From: Holosporaceae bacterium
GTDB taxonomy: Bacteria > Pseudomonadota > Alphaproteobacteria > UBA3830
Length of the DNA: 8,628 nt
NCBI GenBank assembly: GCA_031284345.1
Contig: JAITAC010000043.1
Coordinates: 1-8,628 of the forward strand
Direction of reading: 5' to 3'
Of this stretch, positions 1 to 7,142 are shown piece after piece (position 1 is the stretch's first letter; each line of letters starts with the position of its first letter). The notes below the pieces were generated by a model. The model was not told where the DNA came from. It did not search any database and saw nothing but the letters and a program-made list of their open reading frames with translations. Position numbers and translations under genes: made by a program.

Positions 1-3000
1 CATCCCAGCTGTCGAACAGCGCTTCTCCGGACGCATAGGGCGTTTCCAGATTGAACAGAGCGTCGATTTTTTCCAAAAGGCCGGTATAGTGGGAGATAAT
101 CATATCTGCAAAACCAAAATCCCGTATATTATCGATTTGATATATTTCGTCCAAAAATTTGATAATTTTTGTTAGCATGACCGTTGCTTCCTTAACGTTT
201 TGCGACTGGCGGCTATAGGCGTTTTCCAGTAGATTTCGGGATTTTCCCAGCGGTATGTCGTCCATAATTTCCGCGCTGCCCACCATGGACTTTAGGGTTG
301 GGAAAAAGCATTTTCGAGCTATGGTTTTGTACATGTCAAAGTACTGTGGTCGCATGTCCTTTGGTATGGCGGCGGTGAACTCGTAGTATTTATCGATTAG
401 GTCTGACAGTTCTTTTAATTTTTTGAGATCCCAGATGAGCATTTTATCATCCATGATATTGACCAGGAATATTGACGCCGGCACAACGCAAATAAACGGC
501 TGCTCCAGCATGGATTTCAGTTCTCTTTGCAAGCTTATGAACCCCTCTGACGGAGCGCTCATGTTCTCCGACAGCAGATGATCCGTGATGGATGTTTTAT
601 AATCTTTCAGTCTGTGTTTGAATTTATGAAAATTCACTTCGGCGGTTCTCACGAGGTCTTTAGCGTAACTTCTGCTGATGACGTCAGATGCTCCTAATCC
701 GTTCATCATGTCCACATATTTTTGCGTTGGGGCAAAGCTATTGGCCGATAGCCACTGGAAATTTTTATTTTTCATGACGTCGCAGATGAGCACAGTTTTT
801 TGGTACATTTTTGCCAGGTCATGCGGAGTAAAATCCACCGCTGCGTTTTTGGAGATGGCCATCATGTGATCTATGTCATTGGCCACCATTTGGAATATTT
901 TTTCGATTCTATCGCTGAAAACGTCGTCGAGAAAAAATTGGAATAGTGTTTTCAGAATATTTTCGATTTGCGGTCTCAGAGGTTCCAGACGGAACTGCGG
1001 CGGCATAAGTTTTTTATTGGGAAGGCGAGTTTTGACCTCCTCCGCTATGCGGAATTTATCGTTAAACAGAGTCGTAGTGAGATCAATGACGCTTTTTCTA
1101 TCTTCCAGCTGACGTATTTCATTGTATTCGGAGCTCACTCTCTTGATGGTGGACACTTTTTTGGCAAAATCCAGCAGAGCCTTAAAACTAGCAAACGAAT
1201 TTATGTCAAATATATCTGTTGATTCGTCCTGCTGCTCGATCTCCGGAGGCATGAGAATTTGCTTTGCGTTCATGTTAAGATCGATGTACATAGCTTTCAC
1301 CACCACAGCGTCAAATACCAGTCCCATGGCGTCTATTATGTCTTCGTGAACACTGGAAAACCACGACTGCGGCACAAACACAGAAAATACGTCGTACCTA
1401 TTTACTATCGGCATATTCTGGAGCAAGCTGGATATCTGTTTGTTTATAACGTACTGATCTTCCGGACCGTTTATGTGTCTTTCCAAAAACTTCACCTTGA
1501 CTATCATGGATCTTATGGACGTTAGCGCATGGTAATAATCTGTGATTTTCATCTTTATTTTATAGTTGCCATAAAACCAACCCATGGAAATTATTATGGC
1601 CCCGGAAGCAAATATTATTTTATTGCGCAGTGCAACGCTACTTACATCAACGACGTCTATTTTTATGGGAGCCGCCAAATTGAACTCCTTAAAAATTTTT
1701 TCGCTCAGCAGATCCTGCACAAAATACAATTCGCTCCTCGGAGAATGGTCGCTCATAATACTACTGGTATCCAATAGCAATTCTGGACTCAACGCCATTG
1801 GCCGCAGCAGTTCTGCCGGTGCTTCCGTCGTTTTCTTTCGTTTACCGATGCAGTACACTCCTCTCAATAGCAGTCCGTCTGAGGGGTTATGCGTCTTAAA
1901 CATCATATGCAGATACTGGGATAGGGGTTTTTTCAATTTATAAAACTGCGCTCCCAGCAAAACGGCTTTTTCCAGATTAAAATGAAATCTATTTTCCTTT
2001 GCAAAAGTAAATATCGCCTTTCTTATGCCGGCGTTGATGGTATCGAAAATTTCGTCCACCCAGGCCGTGGAAAATGCGCTGCCGATGGCATAGGGATTGG
2101 ACCAGCCGAAAATCTGCTGCTGTGCATGCTCGTTCAGCAGATGCGCCAATTCCGAAAATCCCGGAATAAGATCGGATTTTGTAATAATTATGTATAATGG
2201 CAGGCGCAAATTCACTTCTCGCTGGAAAGCGAATATTTTGTCAAACATTTCCTGAGCGTATTTTTCTATGGCAGACGCTTCGGAGAGCAGCATATCTACC
2301 GGCAGTGTCATGATGATTCCGTCCAGAGGGCGCCTTGGCCGAATAAATAAAAATAATTCGCTGATGAACGACCAAAATTTATTTTTGTCTTCTGTGGTTT
2401 CCATGCGGGGAAATTCAAAAACCGCCGCCTTTTTGAACAATTTCCAGAGGGGATCTAGGGAAGAACCTTCGGCGGTCAAATATTCGAGATTCAGATTGTC
2501 GAGTATCGTAGTTTTTCCACTATTTTCGGGACCTACGATCATGAAACACGGTAATTTATATCTCCAGCGCATGTCGTAGGTGCTGTTTCGGATAACGTCC
2601 ATGATCTGGAAAAACATTTTCGTTACCGGTCCTGCCTTCAGGATACCGTGCAATGTCAATATTTCTCCGAGTCTACCGGAAATTATTGGCAGGTCTTCGT
2701 GGCGCATTCTTTCTTTTGAGTTATCCGTAGGCGCATCCTTTTTTTTATCTTTTTTGATGGTTACCGGAGTTGGTTTCGAATTTATGTAAAAAATGCACAG
2801 TGAAAAAAATACGATGATCAGAAAAATTGCAACGATTATCATGCCTATTGTTATGGCCGGAACCACTTCTTTGGGAAGGGAAGTCAGGTTTTCCCTTACG
2901 ATGTTGATGTTATTTTGCATGACGTCAAGAACGCCATTTGCGGCGTCCACACCTTTTCCGATGGCGGCGTTTGCATTGTCTGCAACTGCGTCCAGACTGC

Positions 3001-3034
3001 TTCCGATACCTGTATTTTCAATATCAGTACTCAT
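1..3034 (-). CDS. tssM: T6SS inner-membrane protein TssM (IcmF family), 3' end cut off by window edge
   Basis: TssM is the large inner-membrane subunit of the T6SS membrane complex. It binds TssL, and through its periplasmic domain it reaches the outer-membrane lipoprotein TssJ. The frame is open for 1011 codons from ATG at 3034 to the window edge, so the periplasmic C-terminus is missing. Visible landmarks are a hydrophobic helix at about residues 59-84, a lysine-rich stretch at 94-99, Walker A GPENSGKT at 168-175, RPRRPLDGI at 232-240, TKSDLIPGFSE at 285-295, IFGWSNPY at 308-315, LLRGVY at 389-394, FVQDLLSEKIF at 438-448, and a second membrane helix at about 471-489 that leads into the periplasmic part. 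These match the IcmF/TssM family well. Two oddities are that the DTAG motif expected after Walker A is replaced (VFEFPRMETT at about 205-214), and that only one N-terminal helix is seen where the family normally has a hairpin of two. The start lies 1 bp after the tssL stop, with a weak GGGA ribosome site. I read the frame by hand and found no internal stop. Confidence 0.95.
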   Translation of the reverse strand, partial: MSTDIENTGIGSSLDAVADNANAAIGKGVDAANGVLDVMQNNINIVRENLTSLPKEVVPAITIGMIIVAIFLIIVFFSLCIFYINSKPTPVTIKKDKKKDAPTDNSKERMRHEDLPIISGRLGEILTLHGILKAGPVTKMFFQIMDVIRNSTYDMRWRYKLPCFMIVGPENSGKTTILDNLNLEYLTAEGSSLDPLWKLFKKAAVFEFPRMETTEDKNKFWSFISELFLFIRPRRPLDGIIMTLPVDMLLSEASAIEKYAQEMFDKIFAFQREVNLRLPLYIIITKSDLIPGFSELAHLLNEHAQQQIFGWSNPYAIGSAFSTAWVDEIFDTINAGIRKAIFTFAKENRFHFNLEKAVLLGAQFYKLKKPLSQYLHMMFKTHNPSDGLLLRGVYCIGKRKKTTEAPAELLRPMALSPELLLDTSSIMSDHSPRSELYFVQDLLSEKIFKEFNLAAPIKIDVVDVSSVALRNKIIFASGAIIISMGWFYGNYKIKMKITDYYHALTSIRSMIVKVKFLERHINGPEDQYVINKQISSLLQNMPIVNRYDVFSVFVPQSWFSSVHEDIIDAMGLVFDAVVVKAMYIDLNMNAKQILMPPEIEQQDESTDIFDINSFASFKALLDFAKKVSTIKRVSSEYNEIRQLEDRKSVIDLTTTLFNDKFRIAEEVKTRLPNKKLMPPQFRLEPLRPQIENILKTLFQFFLDDVFSDRIEKIFQMVANDIDHMMAISKNAAVDFTPHDLAKMYQKTVLICDVMKNKNFQWLSANSFAPTQKYVDMMNGLGASDVISRSYAKDLVRTAEVNFHKFKHRLKDYKTSITDHLLSENMSAPSEGFISLQRELKSMLEQPFICVVPASIFLVNIMDDKMLIWDLKKLKELSDLIDKYYEFTAAIPKDMRPQYFDMYKTIARKCFFPTLKSMVGSAEIMDDIPLGKSRNLLENAYSRQSQNVKEATVMLTKIIKFLDEIYQIDNIRDFGFADMIISHYTGLLEKIDALFNLETPYASGEALFDSWD

Positions 3035-3035
3035 G

Positions 3036-3785
3036 TCAGTTATCCCGCAGTGCTATACTAGCAATTTCCTGTACCATGATATTGATGTCTCTAGTTTCTA
3101 ACATCCAAACCACCGTACTAATCACCAAAAACATAAAAACAAAAAAAGAGGAAATATAAGTGATGATGGCTGCGTCCGGCAATAATTTCCGATGAATCGA
3201 TGGGATTGTGTAGGTATATTCCTTTTGAAATAAAGGACCGTCCAGATTCGTCACCGATATATCAGACTGCGCCAGAGCTCCCAGAAGCTTGCGAAGATAT
3301 ATGCCAATGTGTTCCGGCTCATCTTCAATTCCGCGGAATTTCCCCTTGAACCCCAGCAAAAGCGATTTGATGTATATTTCGGATTTTTCCAAAAAAAGAT
3401 GATGCCTCTCCAACACAAAATCGTCGATTTTTTCGAACACCACTTCTCCCGCCACCTGTGTACCGAAAAATTGCTGTTCCAGCATATTATTTTCCCAAAA
3501 TTTTTTTCCGTTCCAGTCCATGTTTAAAAAAATTTCGTCGGCGAGCACGGCGGCCATGTACATGGCTTCCTTTATTTCCTTGTGAAAGTACAGATTTTTG
3601 TCGTAGGTCAGATGTGTTTTCAGGAATCCACTCATTAATTTATGCATTTGTTTAAAGTCGAATTCGTCTTTTTGAATTTTCATCAGGTCCCTATTTTCGA
3701 ATATTTGCAGACAGAACGCGTCAAATATTTCCACAAGATTCGCATCACGATCGTTATTTTTTTGGAATGAGTTAGTATTCGGCAT
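3036..3785 (-). CDS. tssL: T6SS inner-membrane protein TssL (DotU/ImpK family)
   Basis: TssL is a tail-anchored inner-membrane protein. Its cytoplasmic hook domain joins TssM to the baseplate through TssK. The 249-aa protein has family motifs LADEIFLNMDW at 81-91, FWENNMLEQQFFGT at 96-109 and LLLGFKGKFRG at 142-152. A single C-terminal membrane helix at about 206-228 is followed by a short tail of about 20 residues. There is no OmpA-like peptidoglycan-binding extension, so this is the short form of the family; anchoring to the cell wall would need another protein. The ATG at 3785 is supported by an excellent ribosome site (AGGAGGTGG, 6 nt upstream) that lies inside the end of tssK, with which it overlaps by 14 bp. 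The stop is 1 bp before the tssM start. A type IVB DotU is the alternative, but the adjacent TssK makes T6SS the right assignment. Confidence 0.95.
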   Translation of the reverse strand: MPNTNSFQKNNDRDANLVEIFDAFCLQIFENRDLMKIQKDEFDFKQMHKLMSGFLKTHLTYDKNLYFHKEIKEAMYMAAVLADEIFLNMDWNGKKFWENNMLEQQFFGTQVAGEVVFEKIDDFVLERHHLFLEKSEIYIKSLLLGFKGKFRGIEDEPEHIGIYLRKLLGALAQSDISVTNLDGPLFQKEYTYTIPSIHRKLLPDAAIITYISSFFVFMFLVISTVVWMLETRDINIMVQEIASIALRDN

Positions 3786-5076
3786 AGAGCACCACCTCCT
3801 CAGGCAATATTTGCTGGGACGAATTTACCAGACACAGATTTTCCGAAGCTTTTATGTAGGCGCTTTTGGTTTTTATCGCCAGAATCGTCATGCCGTTCGG
3901 CTGAGTGATGTAGGCGCCGCGCTCCATTATGGATCGTTCTGCACCTAGGACTCTTCTGTCTTTTATCAGATGCAGCATAGATTCGCTGGCAATTTGCACT
4001 CCGGATATCCAGCTGAGAATTTCGTTTTCGGAGAGCGAAAAGGCTCTTTGGATTCCTATGGCGATTTCATCACCTTTGAGCCATTCTGGTCTCATTAGCA
4101 ATTTGAATATATTTTCTTCTTTTTGGAAGTGGATGATATTGTATCTCTGTTTCATGGCGGCCAGTATATTTTTTGCATATTGCACGAGGGCGTTGAACGT
4201 AAGAAACATATTTTCATGGTCATAGGTTGGCAGCATTGGTATCAGCGAAGCCGGTGTTATGGAAATAATGTTGGATACCGCGTGCAAGAGGCATTTATAC
4301 ATTTCAAAGGGCTGTATTCCGTTGATTTTTATGATGGCTTCCAGAGGCAAAACCGCCTGCATCAGCAATCGAAGCGCTGTCATGGACTCGTCTATGGCGG
4401 TTGTGGCGTAATTGTCCTTTCTATCGGCGAAATACGACACTTTCCCCCTGATAATCTGAGCAACTTCCCGGCACATGATCGATACTTGGGAATGCTCATC
4501 CAGCGTAATATATGGCGGAATGAAATTCGTCGCTGCGAAGCCGCCGTCAATGGCTTTTTCCGCCTCAAAAATTGGAAAACTCGTGTAGCGAGCGTCTATT
4601 TCGTGCTCCAGCAGCAGCCGCATTCTGGGTTTTAGCACCGGAATATTTATGAGATTGTCGCCGGTATTTTCATCGTTTATGCCGATTATTTCATCTGAAT
4701 AGTAGCGAGCCATATCTCCCGTGAGCTCGTTGTCTCCTTCTTTTCTCACCGGAATGGCCAAATATATTTTCACCGGCACCTTATGACTTGTAAAATATTT
4801 GCTAAGATTCTTCTCCAGTGGAGGATCAAACATTGCGTCGTAATCAAAGTGATATCCGTCCCGAAAAATTCCCCGCACTTTCATAACGCGAAGCACTCCG
4901 GCAGACAGCGTTGACGTATCCACAGCCAGCTCGTGAATCCCATAGCAAAACGCATAGCAGGATAAGCCAAATACGCCAAACAAATGCTGCGTGTAACTGT
5001 CTGACTGTTGAAAATGCTGCGGAGATAACAGCATCCCCTCATGCCACTGTATAAAGCTCTGGACTTTACTTACCAT
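3772..5076 (-). CDS. tssK: T6SS baseplate protein TssK (ImpJ/VasE family)
   Basis: TssK is a cytoplasmic trimeric adaptor that links the T6SS baseplate to the TssL-TssM membrane complex. From the ATG at 5076 it is 434 aa, close to the usual family length of about 440. The N-terminus carries the family hallmark IQWHEGMLLSPQHFQQ at 9-24, and the rest is colinear with TssK without visible breaks. The C-terminal domain, which in studied homologues contacts TssL, ends LYAEY. Start choice: an in-frame TTG at 5091 and GTGs at 5088 and 5085 would add five residues. However, GGTGGTG at 5083-5089 sits 6 nt before the ATG and looks like its ribosome site, so the alternative starts would lie inside it. 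It is the first gene of the tssK-tssL-tssM run, and no tssJ lies upstream as it does in many clusters. I saw no convincing promoter in the AT-rich leader. Confidence 0.95.
   Translation of the reverse strand: MVSKVQSFIQWHEGMLLSPQHFQQSDSYTQHLFGVFGLSCYAFCYGIHELAVDTSTLSAGVLRVMKVRGIFRDGYHFDYDAMFDPPLEKNLSKYFTSHKVPVKIYLAIPVRKEGDNELTGDMARYYSDEIIGINDENTGDNLINIPVLKPRMRLLLEHEIDARYTSFPIFEAEKAIDGGFAATNFIPPYITLDEHSQVSIMCREVAQIIRGKVSYFADRKDNYATTAIDESMTALRLLMQAVLPLEAIIKINGIQPFEMYKCLLHAVSNIISITPASLIPMLPTYDHENMFLTFNALVQYAKNILAAMKQRYNIIHFQKEENIFKLLMRPEWLKGDEIAIGIQRAFSLSENEILSWISGVQIASESMLHLIKDRRVLGAERSIMERGAYITQPNGMTILAIKTKSAYIKASENLCLVNSSQQILPEEVVLYAEY
3792..3800 (-). promoter_or_regulatory. Ribosome binding site of tssL inside tssK
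   Basis: On the minus strand AGGAGGTGG lies 6 nt before the tssL ATG and within the last codons of tssK. This near-perfect Shine-Dalgarno sequence fixes the tssL start. With the 14-bp gene overlap it suggests translational coupling of the two subunits. Confidence 0.85.
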
Positions 5077-5082
5077 ATTATT

Positions 5083-5089
5083 CACCACC
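5083..5089 (-). promoter_or_regulatory. Probable ribosome binding site of tssK
   Basis: Minus-strand GGTGGTG, one mismatch from GGAGGTG, is separated by 6 nt (AATAAT) from the ATG at 5076. It decides in favour of this ATG over the in-frame TTG/GTG codons at 5085-5091, which overlap it. Confidence 0.65.
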
Positions 5090-5169
5090 AAAATTATCCG
5101 TCTACTTTGTTTAGAATAAATTGATAATAGTTAATGATTGATTAAAATATGCGACAGCAGAAACATTTT

Positions 5170-5195
5170 GGTGAAAATCCGCCGGGTGGTGAAAA
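5170..5195. repeat. Direct repeat GGTGAAAA x2 upstream of tssK
   Basis: GGTGAAAA occurs at 5170-5177 and again at 5188-5195, with starts 18 bp apart, about 95-120 bp before the tssK start codon. The spacing is close to two helical turns, so it could be a pair of regulator half-sites ahead of the T6SS operon. Chance repetition is possible in AT-rich DNA. The function is inference only. Confidence 0.3.
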
Positions 5196-5314
5196 CTTTA
5201 GCCCAAACGCGCCCCAAATTAAAAAAAAGACGCGTTGAGCGAAATTAGCAAAGTATGAACACAAAAAAACCGTTCCACAACAATCTTAAACTCATTTTTT
5301 TATCCGATATTTGC

Positions 5315-6001
5315 TTATTTGGTGAAATCCACAAGAATAGTATGGCAGGATATTTTATGAGCTTTACAAGCTAGTGCAACGGCGCAAAGATTGTAGTTGT
5401 TATTGTCAATCATAATAGCATAAGAGGGGGATTGCTTGAAATACCTTACAAACTTATCGAAAGCTTTACCTTTGGAAGCACGATCATAGTAATATAAACT
5501 ATATAATAATCCATCCATGTATCTGAATTTGTACTCCGGTGCACGAAAACCTGTGCTTTCTTTTATTACAACATCATACCCAGTTTTTTTCAAGTTAAAG
5601 AGCTCTGATTTATACGCTATTTCATTACTTAATCCAACGCGCTGTAATTTTTTCATTCTGCTGCGGTGCTCCAGGAGCTTTCCTGCGGTAATGACAAAAC
5701 TGGAAAGACCATAGTTGGTAAAGTTTTTTACACATTTGACCGCGTCGCTGTCGACGGCGTTGTCCGTGACAAGTGTTCCGTCGTAGCCAATCAGAGCCAC
5801 AGGGAAATCTCCCATGGAATATTGCAGTTGCGCTACGGTATCATTTACCTCTTGCCAAGTTTTGCATGTGGTGGATATATGATTCGCACAAGGCTCACTA
5901 CCGCGAGGACACATAGCAGAAATTCCGATACTAAATGATAACACATTAGTACATAAGACACCAAAAAAAGCTCGTCTAACAATATTTATAAATTTATTCA
6001 T
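5315..6001 (-). CDS. Exported HAD-like protein of the DUF2608 type, probably catalytically degenerate
   Basis: This 228-aa protein has a Sec-type signal peptide: basic MNKFINIVRR, a hydrophobic core at 11-28, and likely cleavage near ISA at 27-29. It therefore acts in the periplasm or outside the cell. After the signal peptide it follows the HAD-fold layout: motif I region ALIGYDGTLV at 69-78, motif II FVITAG at 102-107, a lysine segment SKGKAFDKFV at 176-185, and a motif IV-like IMIDNNNYNL at 196-205. This order and the KG-plus-acidic ending resemble the DUF2608 family. The canonical motif I is DxDGT, but here the nucleophile position is Gly72 (GYDGT) and only the second Asp (D74) remains. 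The motif IV Asp pair is reduced to DN. Phosphatase activity is therefore doubtful, and a binding role is possible. The ATG at 6001 has GGAG 9 nt upstream. It appears monocistronic with its own promoter, and by eye it is more AT-rich than the T6SS genes. Confidence 0.65.
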   Translation of the reverse strand: MNKFINIVRRAFFGVLCTNVLSFSIGISAMCPRGSEPCANHISTTCKTWQEVNDTVAQLQYSMGDFPVALIGYDGTLVTDNAVDSDAVKCVKNFTNYGLSSFVITAGKLLEHRSRMKKLQRVGLSNEIAYKSELFNLKKTGYDVVIKESTGFRAPEYKFRYMDGLLYSLYYYDRASKGKAFDKFVRYFKQSPSYAIMIDNNNYNLCAVALACKAHKISCHTILVDFTK

Positions 6002-6045
6002 TTCTCAATTCTCCGATAAAAATAATATACAATATCAATTGTCAT

Positions 6046-6074
6046 ACTATATATCTTTACAAATATATTAACAA
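6046..6074 (-). promoter_or_regulatory. Putative promoter of the HAD-like gene
   Basis: On the minus strand, TTGTTA (6074-6069) and TATAGT (6051-6046) are separated by 17 bp, about 45 bp upstream of the ATG at 6001. A perfect TTGACA also lies just upstream at 6087-6082, but its best -10 partner (TATTTG or ATTTGT) is poor. The region is strongly AT-rich, so the exact elements are uncertain, but a promoter here is likely. Confidence 0.5.
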
Positions 6075-6094
6075 GAACTTTTGTCAATCCTGTT

Positions 6095-6142
6095 AAAAAA
6101 AATGCAAAAAATTTTTAGGAGATCAGAATTTTTTAGACCACC
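6095..6142 (-). terminator. Weak intrinsic terminator candidate after sua5
   Basis: On the minus strand, about 30 nt past the sua5 stop, GGTGGTC (6142-6136) can pair with GATCTCC (6124-6118) with one mismatch and one G-U pair around an 11-nt loop. T-runs of six (6111-6106) and eight (6102-6095) follow, but the first begins 6 nt after the stem. It fits the end of the ychF-sua5 operon and lies just before the next promoter. Confidence 0.35.
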
Positions 6143-6173
6143 CCCAAATGCAAATTTCGAACAAAAATCTTTT

Positions 6174-7127
6174 CTAAAAAGTAGCAGATGCAGTGGCTGC
6201 CTTGTGCAATCGATCATTGATGGAAACGCCAATGCCGACGTTGGGAATTGGCATGACACAGATGCGTTGGGCGTCTGTTTTATCTAATTGGCGGATCATG
6301 GCGAACAGGTTTGCGGCAGCTTCGTTCAGATCGCCATTGGCGCTGAGATTGAGCACATGCGCACACGAATTGGGAAACAACGCCCCGAACGCCAGCAGAG
6401 CATCTGACTCATCAACCGCATGACAATTCAGCACAATTTTTTTGCCAGGGGTATAGTGCTTTAGTAATTTTGCCGGTGTTTCTAGATTATTTTTGCGGAA
6501 GGACCAGCCACATTTGACAGTAATTTCATTTTCCCCGATGGCGCCGAGCCGGACAATGACTGGATTATCGCCGGTGAGATCCACTATCGTTGATTCGATG
6601 CCGATTTTGCATGATCCGCCGTCAATTATGCACAGCGACTCGGTCTCCATGGCGTCCACTACATCTGCGGCGGATGTGGGACTAATTTTTCCCGATTGGT
6701 TCGCGCTTGGAGCCGCCAGCGGAAACGGCAGATGCGCCAACAGCATCTGTGCCACCGGATGATCCGGAATCCTTATGCCAATAGTATCCAGTCCGACGGA
6801 ACATAACCAAGATAATTGCGAAGTAGGTTTTCGTTTTAGTAGCATAGTCACCGGTCCCGGCAAAAAACATTTTGCCAAGAGCCATGCTTTTTCATCAATA
6901 AAAATATCCGCCGACGCCCGCTCCAGCGATTCATAGCACACGCTCAGCGGATTAAACTCCGGACGATTTTTGCAGGAAAATATTTTTGCAACGGAGGTAT
7001 CATTGTAGGCATTTCCTCCCAATCCATACACGGTTTCCGTTGGAAATACCACAAGATTACCGTTCGAGAGTTCTTGGGCAGCGGATTTTATGTTTTCGAT
7101 GGTGGGCTTGTGTATGCCGTAATGCAT
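6174..7127 (-). CDS. sua5: Threonylcarbamoyl-AMP synthase, Sua5 type (YrdC plus Sua5 domains)
   Basis: This enzyme makes threonylcarbamoyl-AMP from threonine, bicarbonate and ATP. It is the first step of the t6A37 modification of ANN-reading tRNAs, and the TsaB/TsaD/TsaE proteins complete it. The 317-aa protein has an N-terminal YrdC domain with FPTETVYGLGG at 28-38, the KNRPEFNPL segment (53-61) with K53 and R55, SANQSGKISPT at 141-151 and GIESTIVDLTG at 176-186. After the linker HYTPGK (224-229) comes a C-terminal Sua5 domain ending with INDRLHKAA at 303-311. This makes it the long Sua5 form and not the short TsaC form. The ATG at 7127 follows AGGAGA by 7 nt, and ychF ends 15 bp upstream, so the two are probably co-transcribed. 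All expected substrate-binding motifs are present. Confidence 0.95.
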   Translation of the reverse strand: MHYGIHKPTIENIKSAAQELSNGNLVVFPTETVYGLGGNAYNDTSVAKIFSCKNRPEFNPLSVCYESLERASADIFIDEKAWLLAKCFLPGPVTMLLKRKPTSQLSWLCSVGLDTIGIRIPDHPVAQMLLAHLPFPLAAPSANQSGKISPTSAADVVDAMETESLCIIDGGSCKIGIESTIVDLTGDNPVIVRLGAIGENEITVKCGWSFRKNNLETPAKLLKHYTPGKKIVLNCHAVDESDALLAFGALFPNSCAHVLNLSANGDLNEAAANLFAMIRQLDKTDAQRICVMPIPNVGIGVSINDRLHKAATASATF

Positions 7128-7142
7128 AGCACAGTCTCCTAA

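Larger units (their letters stand above)
5077..5314. other. Non-coding gap between tssK and the HAD-like gene
   Basis: No gene is visible here. The tssK-proximal part (about 5095-5150) is very AT-rich and must hold the tssK promoter, but no -35/-10 pair with normal spacing stands out. The gap also contains a direct repeat (5170-5195) and an inverted repeat, AACGCG at 5206-5211 and CGCGTT at 5231-5236. An eight-base run of T (minus strand) lies in the loop of that inverted repeat. This loop position is not the layout of a standard intrinsic terminator, so the end of the HAD-like transcript is unclear. Confidence 0.6.

Noticed and set aside
4123..4635. Plus-strand open frame of 170 codons inside tssK
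   Set aside because: It lies wholly antisense to the well-supported tssK gene. Its translation shows no family motifs.
5206..5236. Inverted repeat AACGCG/CGCGTT as a terminator of the HAD-like gene
   Set aside because: The T-run lies in the 19-nt loop, not after the stem, and the alternative 3-bp stem before the T-run is too short to be convincing.
6082..6087. Perfect TTGACA as the -35 box of the HAD-like gene
   Set aside because: At 16-18 bp spacing only poor -10 sequences are found. The TTGTTA/TATAGT pair at 17 bp is better balanced, though this TTGACA may still contribute.
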